The translations under genes and the position numbers were made by a program. This document shows positions 17,953 through 27,894 of a DNA stretch of 64,000 bases, in pieces. The notes beneath the pieces are model-generated. The model was not told the DNA's origin. It saw nothing but the letters and a program-made list of their open reading frames with translations, and made no database searches. The DNA lies in the NCBI GenBank assembly GCA_011171075.1, contig DUFD01000019.1, forward strand, positions 1 through 64,000, written 5' to 3'. This stretch comes from Dehalococcoidia bacterium. Its GTDB lineage: Bacteria > Chloroflexota > Dehalococcoidia > Dehalococcoidales > Fen-1064. The first letter of the stretch is position 1, and every line of letters begins with the position of its first letter.

Positions 17953-20900
17953 CTATCCGGTCCAGTGTTGACCAATGGTAATCATATCGAGAACGTTGAT
18001 GATTCCGTCTTTATTAACGTCTGCCCGTATCCAGCCTGCGAACCCCGTTTCGCCCCAGTGCTGTCCAACCAGAATGACGTCGAGGATGTTAGTCACTCCG
18101 TCACTATTCACATCCCAGTCCTCATAAGACTCGACTACTGTGATGGTAATGTACTCATAATCGGTCAGTTCGTCGTCAGACACTGTAAAAAGCACACCAG
18201 GATAGCTGCCTGCCTGACTGGCACCAGGAATCCATGAGAAGATTCTGGTCTGGGAGTTAAAGCTAGCCCCTGGTGGTAGATTGGAGGCTGAGTATGTGAG
18301 CGTATCACCATCGACGTCGGTGGCCGATACGATAAACTGCAGTGTCTGCCCCATACTGACGGACTTATTACCGATGGCATTGAGTACCGGCGCGCTATTG
18401 TCAGCACTGAGCACGGTAATGGTAATGTACTCATAGTCGGTCAGAGAGCCGTCAGATACCGTAAAGCGGACGTTATAGTAGGTGCCAACCTGGCTGGAAG
18501 TGGGCGTCCAGGAGAAGGTTCTCGTCGACGGAATGAAGCTTGCTCCTGGTGGCAGGTTAGTAGCCGAGTAGGTTAACGTATCGCCGTTGGGATCGGTAGC
18601 CGATACGGTAAATTGCAATGTCTGCCCCGCGTTGACAGATTTATTGCCGATATAGCTGAGTACAGGAGCATTGTTTGCCCCGGTTGAAAAGATTTCAATT
18701 CCGTTAATTTCTGGCTGTTCTATATAAGTGGTAAAATCGATGTTCAGCTGGCCATCCTGGACAAATATGTTGTTGAACACCTTCTCTAGTGCCGTACTGT
18801 AGCCTACCTCGGAGTATATATCGAAGTCGTTAAGTACCAGTTGCCCTTCTATCGAAACGTCAAAGACCCTTTGGCCGGGGCCGGTACGATACGTTTCAGC
18901 AAAGTGGAGGATAACGTTGTAAGTGCCATTTCCCAGGTCGAATCGGTAACCGCTAAGTCCCCATCGCTCGGTTTGATAGATACGGTCGTCGACGGTTCCA
19001 CTGATAGAATGGCTGGTACCACGGTCTGTATCGTGGTCTGTTCCGTAGAATCCCCAGCTGCCGGAAGTGTAGGCTTGGTCAGCCTGCCAGGTATTCCACT
19101 CGGAATCGGTGTATAACTCACCACCAGCATTCACTCGAAGTGGCAGTGAGGATGGTATAGTTACCGTAATGGTAATGTCCTCGTAATCGGTCAGGAAGCC
19201 GTCGGACACCGTAAAGCGGATATTGGGGTATGTGCCAACCTGGCTGGAAGTGGGCGTCCAGGAGAAGGTTCTAGTAGCCGGAGTAAATGTTGCTCCGGTC
19301 GGCAGGCCGGTAGCCGAGTAAGTGAGTGTATCACCATCAGCGTCGGTGGCTGAGATGGTAAATTGTAATGTCTGCCCCACGCCAACCGACTTATTGCCGA
19401 TGGCATTGAGTACCGGCGCGCTATTGTCACCACTGAGCACGGTAATAGTAATGTTCTCGTAATCGGTCAGGGAGCCGTCGGACACTGTAAAGCGGATATT
19501 GGGGTATGTGCCAACCTGGCTGGAAGTGGGCGTCCAGGAGAAGGTTCTCGTCGACGGAATGAAGCTTGCTCCTGGTGGCAGGTTGGTAGCCGAGTAGGTT
19601 AACGTATCGCCGTTGACGTCGGTAGCCGATACGGTAAACTGAAGCAGATCATCTGCATTAACCGATTTATTGCCGATAGAGCCAAGTACCGGAGGATAGT
19701 TGGTCGGACCCCCGCCAGCATATTCGTAGGCTCCGATGTCAGGGCCATTACCTGAATATGGCCAGGGGGAGTTCTCATCATTGAAACCAACTAATATCTC
19801 GCCTGCGTCTATACAGGGAGACGTGGGTTGCAGGGTAAAATCGCGACTGGCTACGTTGGTAAACTGAGTATCAGCTACTGATATTCCGTGTATCTCTTGT
19901 CCGGTGTTACTTGAAAAATCCTCTAGGTCATAATATCTAACACCACTGGCCCATTTTATAAATAGAACAGAATCTGTGCTGTAGAGATAGTCATAGTCGA
20001 GGTCATGTACACCTCCCCATATCTCAATTACGTAGCGCGCTGTATAAATGATATTATTTCTTGAAACTATGTTGTGTAAAACGCTGTTAGTCTGTCCGTA
20101 GCCATTTGCAGTACCATAGAGGGTGTTGTGGTAGCTGTATATTCGCCCGTATGAGTTATCGCCTAGCTTATACAACCACCCTGTGTTATCCCCTATGTCT
20201 GATATGACATTTCTGAATACGTAGGCTGGCCCTTCGAGCACGGGGCATAAGGCAATCCCGACCAAGCAATCTGCAATGGTGTTGCCCCAAATTCTTACGT
20301 TAACGTCTCCGCCCTCCATCGAAATCGCATCGTCCAGGGCTCCTGTGATAATATTGTTATAGACATCCCAGTTCTCGGTATAGCCCTCATCATCTTCTGG
20401 GCCTCCCCCAACACCGTCTCGGAGGGCGCCGGTTACGCTGGTTATCACATTATTTCTAATTACATGACCCCATCCAGGCTGCCAGTAAGCTACGCCGAAG
20501 GTAAGCCTTTCTGTCCCATAATTAATATTAAATACATTGTTTTGTATCAGGCTATTTTGGGCGCCATAGAGAAGCCTGACACCACCCTGGGTTCCACCGC
20601 TTGAATGATTCGGGTCGTTTATTACACAATCTTCAACAATGGTACCGTTGGCATCATGAGTTACAACGATGGCTGAATAGTTGGTGTCTTGCAGTTCCAG
20701 TCCTTTTATCCTGATGTAATCTGCTCCATCGATTACGAAAATATAATCCAGGCCATTTCCGTCAAGGATTACGTGTTCCCCTAGATAGGGTATAAAGGTG
20801 ATATAGGCATTCGCCGCCCCTGAATTGCTTGAAGAAATGTCAATCCGTTCGTTCCACGTTCCTCCTCGGATGAGAATCGTGTCTCCTGGCGTAGCGACGT

Positions 20901-21408
20901 TTGCCGTGTATTGTATCGTGCGATATGGGTTTGCTTCAGTGCCTGTTCCAGTCTCATCGCTGCCATTTTGCGCAACAACCAAGTAATTTGTGCCAATTGG
21001 AGGGCTGTCATCTCGGGTCGTTACGGTTCCAACGGCTGGACCATTGGTGACGCCATCAGGGTCAATATAAGTTACTCGTACCTCGTATTGCGTGTCTGGT
21101 GTAAGCCAGAATATACTCCCCCTGAACTGATTATTGCTGCGGTCGGCATACATTTCGTGAGCAATTTTCCAGCTGCCTGTACCAATTTGTCTGTACTCCA
21201 GGATTGTGCTGTTGTTCTGGTTGTTATCGCTGGTGAAGTCAGATATAACACCGATACATTCAATGGTTGGGTATAAAGTGATGGTACCAACCATAGTTTC
21301 ATCACCGGGCGCGGCGGAAACATGGCTATCAGATAGACTGACTATTGGCACCAAAGTAAGTGCTAGGGCTATCACCATGATACGTGTTAGTTTGGACATG
21401 CAGTTCAC
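17953..21408 (-). CDS. Secreted right-handed beta-helix protein with DUF1565-like start, Ig-like repeats, malectin domain and C-terminal dockerin
   Basis: Signal peptide; NGSDETGTGTEANPYRTIQYTANVATPGDTILIRGGTW; four putative-Ig repeats; malectin-like LRVNAGGELYTDSEWNTW...EINGIEIF; dockerin DVNSDGVTNILDVILVGQHWG / DVNKDGIINVLDMITIGQHWTG. Confidence 0.85.
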   Translation of the reverse strand: MNCMSKLTRIMVIALALTLVPIVSLSDSHVSAAPGDETMVGTITLYPTIECIGVISDFTSDNNQNNSTILEYRQIGTGSWKIAHEMYADRSNNQFRGSIFWLTPDTQYEVRVTYIDPDGVTNGPAVGTVTTRDDSPPIGTNYLVVAQNGSDETGTGTEANPYRTIQYTANVATPGDTILIRGGTWNERIDISSSNSGAANAYITFIPYLGEHVILDGNGLDYIFVIDGADYIRIKGLELQDTNYSAIVVTHDANGTIVEDCVINDPNHSSGGTQGGVRLLYGAQNSLIQNNVFNINYGTERLTFGVAYWQPGWGHVIRNNVITSVTGALRDGVGGGPEDDEGYTENWDVYNNIITGALDDAISMEGGDVNVRIWGNTIADCLVGIALCPVLEGPAYVFRNVISDIGDNTGWLYKLGDNSYGRIYSYHNTLYGTANGYGQTNSVLHNIVSRNNIIYTARYVIEIWGGVHDLDYDYLYSTDSVLFIKWASGVRYYDLEDFSSNTGQEIHGISVADTQFTNVASRDFTLQPTSPCIDAGEILVGFNDENSPWPYSGNGPDIGAYEYAGGGPTNYPPVLGSIGNKSVNADDLLQFTVSATDVNGDTLTYSATNLPPGASFIPSTRTFSWTPTSSQVGTYPNIRFTVSDGSLTDYENITITVLSGDNSAPVLNAIGNKSVGVGQTLQFTISATDADGDTLTYSATGLPTGATFTPATRTFSWTPTSSQVGTYPNIRFTVSDGFLTDYEDITITVTIPSSLPLRVNAGGELYTDSEWNTWQADQAYTSGSWGFYGTDHDTDRGTSHSISGTVDDRIYQTERWGLSGYRFDLGNGTYNVILHFAETYRTGPGQRVFDVSIEGQLVLNDFDIYSEVGYSTALEKVFNNIFVQDGQLNIDFTTYIEQPEINGIEIFSTGANNAPVLSYIGNKSVNAGQTLQFTVSATDPNGDTLTYSATNLPPGASFIPSTRTFSWTPTSSQVGTYYNVRFTVSDGSLTDYEYITITVLSADNSAPVLNAIGNKSVSMGQTLQFIVSATDVDGDTLTYSASNLPPGASFNSQTRIFSWIPGASQAGSYPGVLFTVSDDELTDYEYITITVVESYEDWDVNSDGVTNILDVILVGQHWGETGFAGWIRADVNKDGIINVLDMITIGQHWTG
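18485..18640 (-). repeat. Ig-like module repeat, copy 1
   Basis: Near-identical to 19511-19666 (offset 1026). Confidence 0.8.
19511..19666 (-). repeat. Ig-like module repeat, copy 2
   Basis: Near-identical to 18485-18640. Confidence 0.8.
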
Positions 21409-21785
21409 CCTTCTGGCCTATTGATAGCTGCGATTACGATACTAATAGTAATGGTTTTTTATCGGTGTGGTCAATAGCCATTTGGTATCGGTCTGTGGTG
21501 TGGCAATTTCGTACTATATGGCTGTTACTGTACCACCACAAGTCACCTGCCGTTAGCAGAAGAGAAGGGTCATGTCGCTTGAACAGAACTTCGTCGCAAA
21601 CTCATAATCTGTTAAACAGAGAAGAGGATTCTCACAAGTAAAATGCATGGGGACTCGGGTGCCGTTCATTTGCCTTCTGGGTTTTGTCGTATCTTGCTCA
21701 GGTTACTTGGGGGAAAGCTGCTGGCCTTACATATACAGGCATAACTCAACTATAACTTACTAAATACGTGGTTCGTAGCATCCGA

Positions 21786-22994
21786 CTATTTTTGCTTTGC
21801 CGCTTCTATCATACCTGCATACAGTTTGAGAAGTTGGGGCATTGTTTTGTTAAAGTCGAAATCTTCTGCTCGTTTCTCGGCTCTCATCGCTAAGCTAGCT
21901 GCCAGTGAGGGATTAATGTAGAGTTGATTGATTTTTTCTGCTAGGTCTTGACTGTCACTTGGTTTGAAAGTCAGCCCGGTGCCTTGCAAAATCCAGGGTG
22001 GCCCACCAGAATCAGCAGCTACAACCGGAAGCCCGAGGGCCATGGCATCCAGTACTGTCCTGCCAAACGGTTCCGGCCAGCGTGCGGGATGCACAAAGAG
22101 TTGTGAGTTCAAATACCAATCAACAAGGCTACTAAAGGGCATCCAGCCGTGAAATTCTATCTTGCCAGAAAGCCCGAGACGCCTGGAATATTGTTCTAGA
22201 TTATTCCTCTGCGGGCCATCCCCAATGATGTGTAGGCTGACTGGGAATTCTATTTCTGAGATGGCGGATATCAGGATATCGACGCCCTTTTCCGCGCGGA
22301 GAAATCCAGCGTAGAGGATGTTATATCGCCCATTCGGTACGGCTTGGGGCGTGTTATGCTTCTGATTACTCAGACTCTCGTAATCCAGAGCTGGGGGGAT
22401 TACATATACTTTGCTCTGGTCAATATTCTGCCATGAATATATCTCCGCTACTGCTGGACTAGCTGCGATGAATGCGTCCAAATAATTCAGTAGCTGACAT
22501 TCTAGGCAACGTTCTAGAGTACGGAACGGTAACAACATTATCTTCCTCAGAGGGTTCTCAGGTCGATGTCGTACCCGAAGGAACAGTCCACATCGCTTGT
22601 AGCATTCGGTATTAATAAGACTCAGATTAGAGCAGAAAGAATAGCTGTTTAAATAGGCAACGACGGGAGTTTTCCCTCCATACTTCCGGTACATTGCTGC
22701 GTCTAGGAGAAATCGCGGGTCCCAGAGATGATAGACATCAACTTCATTTTCATACTTGCGGAGGATTCTACGCGTGGCTAGCCCATATTGTCTGTTAAGT
22801 AGATTCGACAACGGACCTTCATCGATTACGGGGTAAGGTAAATTATCAGGATACGAGTTAAGAAATGGGGATAGAGTAATCAGAGTGACTCGATGGCCGA
22901 GGTGTGTTAACTTTGAGGCTACTAGGTTCAGCGAATGGTTGGAGCCACCACCGGTTATTAAATTCAGTTTAGAGTCAATAAAAGTGATATTCAA
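21786..22994 (-). CDS. Glycosyltransferase, GT4 family
   Basis: GGGSNHSLNLVASKL; LYAGFLRAEKGVDILI; HPARWPEPFGRTVLDAMALGLPVVAADSGG. Confidence 0.88.
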   Translation of the reverse strand: MNITFIDSKLNLITGGGSNHSLNLVASKLTHLGHRVTLITLSPFLNSYPDNLPYPVIDEGPLSNLLNRQYGLATRRILRKYENEVDVYHLWDPRFLLDAAMYRKYGGKTPVVAYLNSYSFCSNLSLINTECYKRCGLFLRVRHRPENPLRKIMLLPFRTLERCLECQLLNYLDAFIAASPAVAEIYSWQNIDQSKVYVIPPALDYESLSNQKHNTPQAVPNGRYNILYAGFLRAEKGVDILISAISEIEFPVSLHIIGDGPQRNNLEQYSRRLGLSGKIEFHGWMPFSSLVDWYLNSQLFVHPARWPEPFGRTVLDAMALGLPVVAADSGGPPWILQGTGLTFKPSDSQDLAEKINQLYINPSLAASLAMRAEKRAEDFDFNKTMPQLLKLYAGMIEAAKQK

Positions 22995-23048
22995 AGATTT
23001 TTCCTGTGGTTATAAACAAGTTTAGTTTGTCTGTATTGATATATATAG

Positions 23049-23993
23049 CTATATCCAGGTAGCGTAGCGTTCCAGCCGTCTTCTACAGGACCCGAGAATG
23101 ACAATCGTACTTCTTCCCAAAAATGACGCCAATAGGTAGATATAGGGTTTAATATACCGGGGATCCACCTTGATGGAGGTTATGAATTGTTTTCTACTTA
23201 GAGTTATCCTGTTATCTAAGGCGAGATACGTGGCGTAGGTGTGGTGAACGCTGGCTAATCTTCGCTTAATAGCCCTTCTATCAGCTGTCGAGAGGGGGTA
23301 TGTATTGATTACCTTGTTCAGTGTAATTGGGAAGTTTAGATAACGGAACTCCCAATCACTGCTTAATCTAGCATCATGTTGTCTCTTTTTTACTAGTGGC
23401 GTGTGTATTGCCTCAAAAGCAAAGTTGCGGGCGATGCGGACAAACAGTTCCCAGTCTTGACCAATATTGAGAGACTCGTCCCAGCCACCAACCTCAGTGA
23501 TAACATCAGTGCGGATGAGAACCGTGCTTGTTACCGCAAAAGCGCTCTCAGATAGCAGAAGATTTAGTGCTCTTTTCGGGTCGACCTGTCGATTCTCCCA
23601 TGCCCGATTCAGTATGGTGCCACTCTGGTCATCGAAACGGTAGAAATCGGAGCAGACAAGGGCAACATCAGGGCTGGAATCCAGCAGACTGACCTGCATT
23701 TCTAGCTTTTCTGGGAGCCAGATGTCATCAGCATCGAGGAACGCGATGTACTTGCCGGTAGAAATAGACAGTCCAACATTGCGGGCAACATTTCCTCCGC
23801 GGTGCTCTTGATAGATGTATTTAATCCGTTGATCCTTGAAGTTGTCCACTGCCTCCCTGGTATTATCTGTGGAACCATCATCGACAATGATAAGCTCGAA
23901 ATCAGTGAAGGTCTGCTCAAGGACGCTCTGGATGGCTTCAGCCAAGAAGCGCCTGTAGTTGTATGTGGTAATGACAACGCTAACTTTGGGCAT
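23049..23993 (-). CDS. Glycosyltransferase, GT2 family
   Basis: VSVVITTYNYRRFLAEAIQSVLEQTF, IVDDGSTDNT, FLDADD. Confidence 0.9.
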   Translation of the reverse strand: MPKVSVVITTYNYRRFLAEAIQSVLEQTFTDFELIIVDDGSTDNTREAVDNFKDQRIKYIYQEHRGGNVARNVGLSISTGKYIAFLDADDIWLPEKLEMQVSLLDSSPDVALVCSDFYRFDDQSGTILNRAWENRQVDPKRALNLLLSESAFAVTSTVLIRTDVITEVGGWDESLNIGQDWELFVRIARNFAFEAIHTPLVKKRQHDARLSSDWEFRYLNFPITLNKVINTYPLSTADRRAIKRRLASVHHTYATYLALDNRITLSRKQFITSIKVDPRYIKPYIYLLASFLGRSTIVILGSCRRRLERYATWI

Positions 23994-24058
23994 ATCTCTT
24001 GTCTCCGTTGAGGAACGAGCCTTAGCACCATTGTAACATGGCTATAATATTAGGTTCT

Positions 24059-25120
24059 TTAGTCTCCTGAACACTCCTTATAGACCGCAGAGGTCTTCTT
24101 CGCAATGTCGCCCCAGTTGTACTTTTTAGCCAGCTGCAGGTTGTGCTTACCCATCTCTTTGAGGTCTGCGCCTGACGCAAGCTGCATGGCCTTAAGTAAC
24201 CCTTCTTTATCTGATGGGTCATACAAAAAGCTGCCTTCAGCATCTAATACATCGGGTATGCATCCCGTTGCCGGAGCAATAACAGGTTTCCCGAAAGAAA
24301 TAGCCAATAATGCAGTACCGGATGTTAAGATATCTTTATAGGGCAGTACTATTACATCTGTCGCGTTCATATATATCTGAATGTCGTCATCAGGGACAAA
24401 GTCGAAAATCATCCCAATCTTGTGATTCGCCTCGTATTTCTGTGCTAATGTTCTAGCCGCCTCACTATTCTGTGGCTGTCCCACAACCAGAAGCTTCTCG
24501 TTTGAGGTGCCCAATCCCCCAAATGCTTCAATAAGTTCGATGATTCCCTTATATGGCCTGATTTGACCAAAGTATAGGAATATTAAATCTTTGTTCTCAA
24601 GTCCTAGTTGTTTTCTGGCCTGCTTCTGCCCAATGGAATTCTTGTAGCAACCGATATAATTCCCGTGAGGAATAACCACAACCTTAGAGTTATTGGTCAG
24701 TTTATATTCATTTATAACGGCTTGTCTGGCAGACGGACCGTGCGTGATAATTCTATTGCAAAGCTTTGCCAGTAATTTACAGAAGAACAGCTCGAAAGAT
24801 CTGAATCTTGTATCATGACTTGTGATATTATGTACTGTCCAAACAACTCTGACTCTAAACACTTTTAATAGCAGCAGGCCGGTAATGAAGAAGACTGCTC
24901 TAAGGATGGTTTTCATCCTGCTGTGGGCTAACAAGAAGGGATGCTGCCAGTGTAGGTGTAATACGTCAGCCTTGCGCCAGCCCCAAAATTCCCTTGGCAT
25001 TTTAAAAGTCCCTACGATATTACCGAAATTGACAGAAACATCGTATTTTGAGAGGGCATCAGTTAAGGCTTTCTGGTAAGGATTGCCCTTGCTATAATCT
25101 GGGATGAATATCACTTTCAT
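24059..25120 (-). CDS. Glycosyltransferase, GT4 family
   Basis: LYFGQIRPYKGIIELIEAF; LPYKDILTSGTALLAISFGKPVIAP. Confidence 0.87.
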   Translation of the reverse strand: MKVIFIPDYSKGNPYQKALTDALSKYDVSVNFGNIVGTFKMPREFWGWRKADVLHLHWQHPFLLAHSRMKTILRAVFFITGLLLLKVFRVRVVWTVHNITSHDTRFRSFELFFCKLLAKLCNRIITHGPSARQAVINEYKLTNNSKVVVIPHGNYIGCYKNSIGQKQARKQLGLENKDLIFLYFGQIRPYKGIIELIEAFGGLGTSNEKLLVVGQPQNSEAARTLAQKYEANHKIGMIFDFVPDDDIQIYMNATDVIVLPYKDILTSGTALLAISFGKPVIAPATGCIPDVLDAEGSFLYDPSDKEGLLKAMQLASGADLKEMGKHNLQLAKKYNWGDIAKKTSAVYKECSGD

Positions 25121-25242
25121 ATTACTTAATTAAAAACCAGACATTTACATCTAGCCGAAGACCGAAGTCAATAGTAAACTCAGTCGATTCTCTCTACGAA
25201 GGGCGGCCGCGGGCCGTGTGTGAGTATACCGCATTGTAGCAC

Positions 25243-26772
25243 TTATCCAGTCTTCTCAATTTTCTCCAATGAGGGAGTTCCTTTCAAAACTCGAAGTTGC
25301 TCTTTAATAAGGGAGACTATGTCGTATCTCATCCATCGGGCAAGAATATACACTACGGCAAAATAGATGGACGCGCCAAAAACGGCTAGGAAAAGGAAGG
25401 CGGGCACTCCGACTGAATCAAATACGTATGTTTTTACGACATATGTTGCCGAAAACACAATAGCCGCGTTGAGTAACGGTAACCCCAATATCGGCGTAAT
25501 AGCCTTTATTTTACTCTGTGTGACTCTTGCCGCTAGATATATTGCCACCGGGTCGACAGCAAGTGCACCGACTACTACTGCCAGTGCAGTCCCTTCGATG
25601 TCCCAGAGCGTGGTAAAGGGATAGATGAGTGAGGCCATCACTATAAGACGGACTAGCTGTAATTTTGAAGCGATGTCAGGCCTTCCCATACCTTGAAACA
25701 GAGGGCCGGTAGTAGCGCTCACAGACCGGCTGAGCCCGAGTATAGCCAGCAACTGTATTGCGGGAACCATCGGCATCCACTTTTCTGTGAGAAACAGACG
25801 TGTGAACTCTGGGGCGAGAACTGCAATGCCAGCGGCCAGTGGGAATGACATGAACGCGGTGAGCTTAAGAACCTTCAGATAGGCCTCCCTTAACTTGGGA
25901 AGGTTGCCTTGGAGTTTGGAATATGCTGGGAATGTCACCTGTGAAATTACCTGTGTTATTTGCGTAGCGGGCAGGTTTGAAATTTTATAGGCCATCTGAT
26001 AGAACCCCAGGGCCGTAACTCCCAGCACCTTACCTAGAAAGAAGTCATCTCCTTCATTGATAAAGAAGAGCAGAAGTGAGGATGCCAGTATCCATTTACC
26101 GAAGCTAAAAAGCTCTCTGGCCTTTGTCAAGTCCCGGCTGAGGCGGGGCCGGTAGGGATGCAGGACATAGGACAGAATGAAGCGCACGATTTCACCGGCC
26201 AGTAAGCCGAATACCAGTGCCCAGACGTTCCGAAGTATCAGGGCCATGAAAATGGCCACTGTCAAATCGGTTACAGCACCCCCCACCTCATAGGCAAACT
26301 TCTTGTTAAACTCCAGCTCTTTATCGAAGTATACGCGCCCGATGTTCGCCCACCCCTGGATGAAGACTGTAAAGGCAACAACCCGTACGATGTTTTCGGC
26401 TGCAGGTTCGTTGAAGAAGCTGGCGACGTACGGGGCTGCGGCAACTAGAAGAAGGCACAGGATTGTACCTCGCAGGCCGTTTATGGTCCAGGCGGCATTA
26501 AGGTGTGCTTTGGCGTCCCCTTCCTTTTGGATAAGGGCAGCATTGAAACCTGTCTGACTGAAGTGCTCCAGGGCGGATATAGTCAGTAAAGCAATGCCCA
26601 GCGTACCGAAATCGTCTGGCGCCAGCAGTCTGGCCAGAAATATGACCCGTACGAGCCTCAAGCATTCCCGGACTATCCGTATGCCGAAAACCCACACCCC
26701 TCCCCGTGTTACCCGTTGGTTGAGAGTTGATCCAGGGTTGAGTAGATTCTTGAACTTCTCTTTTGCGTTCAT
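25243..26772 (-). CDS. Oligosaccharide flippase family protein (Wzx-like)
   Basis: Polytopic MOP/PST-type sequence GGVWVFGIRIVRECLRLVRVIFLARLLAPDDFGTLGIA. Confidence 0.9.
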   Translation of the reverse strand: MNAKEKFKNLLNPGSTLNQRVTRGGVWVFGIRIVRECLRLVRVIFLARLLAPDDFGTLGIALLTISALEHFSQTGFNAALIQKEGDAKAHLNAAWTINGLRGTILCLLLVAAAPYVASFFNEPAAENIVRVVAFTVFIQGWANIGRVYFDKELEFNKKFAYEVGGAVTDLTVAIFMALILRNVWALVFGLLAGEIVRFILSYVLHPYRPRLSRDLTKARELFSFGKWILASSLLLFFINEGDDFFLGKVLGVTALGFYQMAYKISNLPATQITQVISQVTFPAYSKLQGNLPKLREAYLKVLKLTAFMSFPLAAGIAVLAPEFTRLFLTEKWMPMVPAIQLLAILGLSRSVSATTGPLFQGMGRPDIASKLQLVRLIVMASLIYPFTTLWDIEGTALAVVVGALAVDPVAIYLAARVTQSKIKAITPILGLPLLNAAIVFSATYVVKTYVFDSVGVPAFLFLAVFGASIYFAVVYILARWMRYDIVSLIKEQLRVLKGTPSLEKIEKTG

Positions 26773-26889
26773 ATGAGTTCCTGCGCCGCATCCGGAATTT
26801 GGGGTGGGCGCGCAACCTCTTTACATATCACATTATTCTGTTTTTTAGACGAGCCAACGTTGCTTTCAACACCATCCGTTACGAGGTTT

Positions 26890-27861
26890 TCATCGAAGTC
26901 TCAAAGTCACCAGCTTCTTCACGATTACTCCACGGAGACGTGCGGGTAGAAAATCCTTGGCCGTATCCATTAGGAGAGAGAGCCCTCTCATTTCCCATAG
27001 CGCTCCCGGATGAGTCTTTAAAGCCTTTAACAAATACCGTAGCCCTGTGCCTTGGTGTCCTGTACGGACAGAAACCCTGGAGAGAATACAATACTCTTTA
27101 AAATATACCTTTTTTCGCAAATGACTGTAGAGGGGGCCAAGTTCTTCGTCTTCAAACACTGATTCCAGTATGGCCGCATGGGCACTCTGGACAACATCAG
27201 CACCCTTAATGGCTGTCATACTCTGGAAATGAAACCGGACTTTCGCTAGCGGCTCGGCAAGGTGTCCGACGTCAAATTTCTTTGCCAGGCGAATCCATAA
27301 GGCCAAGTCGCCGCTCATACGAAGGGTCGTATCGAAAAGTCCAATCTCCTCAAAACAGGAACTCCGCACTAAGGCTGCGGAGGTATGAGTTTCGTCATGG
27401 TAGTCGGGGAAAATGAAATGTGCGATCTCCTCCTTGCCGTCCCTGACAAAGGTGTCTATAATGCCGCGTGGTCTCCTTAGCCGCAGAGGGCGGCCATCCT
27501 CATCAATGGTGTAGAATTGCCCGAAGCAACAACCTGCCTCGGGGTGCTGGTCCAGAAATGACACACACTTCTCGAGGGCATCCTCTAGCAGAATGTCATC
27601 AGAGTCTAAGAAGATAAGATACTCCCCGCTGGCAAGCTCGGTACCCTTGTTGCGGGCGGCGGATAGCCCCTGGTTCTCCTGCCGGAAGTAAATCACTGCT
27701 GGGAGAAAACTCCTCACTACTTCTGCTGTGTTGTCGGTGGAGCCATCATCGATGACGATTATCTCGAAGTCGCGGTAGGTCTGGGCTAACGCACTCCTCA
27801 CTGCCTCACCGAGGAACTGGGCCTGATTGTATGTGGGGATAATTACACTAACTTTCGGCAC
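26890..27861 (-). CDS. Glycosyltransferase, GT2 family
   Basis: VSVIIPTYNQAQFLGEAVRSALAQTY, IDDGSTDNT, LDSDD. Confidence 0.9.
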   Translation of the reverse strand: MPKVSVIIPTYNQAQFLGEAVRSALAQTYRDFEIIVIDDGSTDNTAEVVRSFLPAVIYFRQENQGLSAARNKGTELASGEYLIFLDSDDILLEDALEKCVSFLDQHPEAGCCFGQFYTIDEDGRPLRLRRPRGIIDTFVRDGKEEIAHFIFPDYHDETHTSAALVRSSCFEEIGLFDTTLRMSGDLALWIRLAKKFDVGHLAEPLAKVRFHFQSMTAIKGADVVQSAHAAILESVFEDEELGPLYSHLRKKVYFKEYCILSRVSVRTGHQGTGLRYLLKALKTHPGALWEMRGLSLLMDTAKDFLPARLRGVIVKKLVTLRLR

Positions 27862-27894
27862 GATTCCAAACTCCTCGTTAGCTGTTTTGAGTTT

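Noticed and set aside
18130-19700. Repeated blocks that could be taken for a CRISPR or satellite array
   Set aside because: Repeats are in-frame Ig-like protein modules within one long ORF with no spacer-like structure.
23008-23029. GGTTATAAACA-AGTTTAGTTTG upstream of the glycosyltransferase at 22994
   Set aside because: Only two weak units in AT-rich DNA; likely chance.
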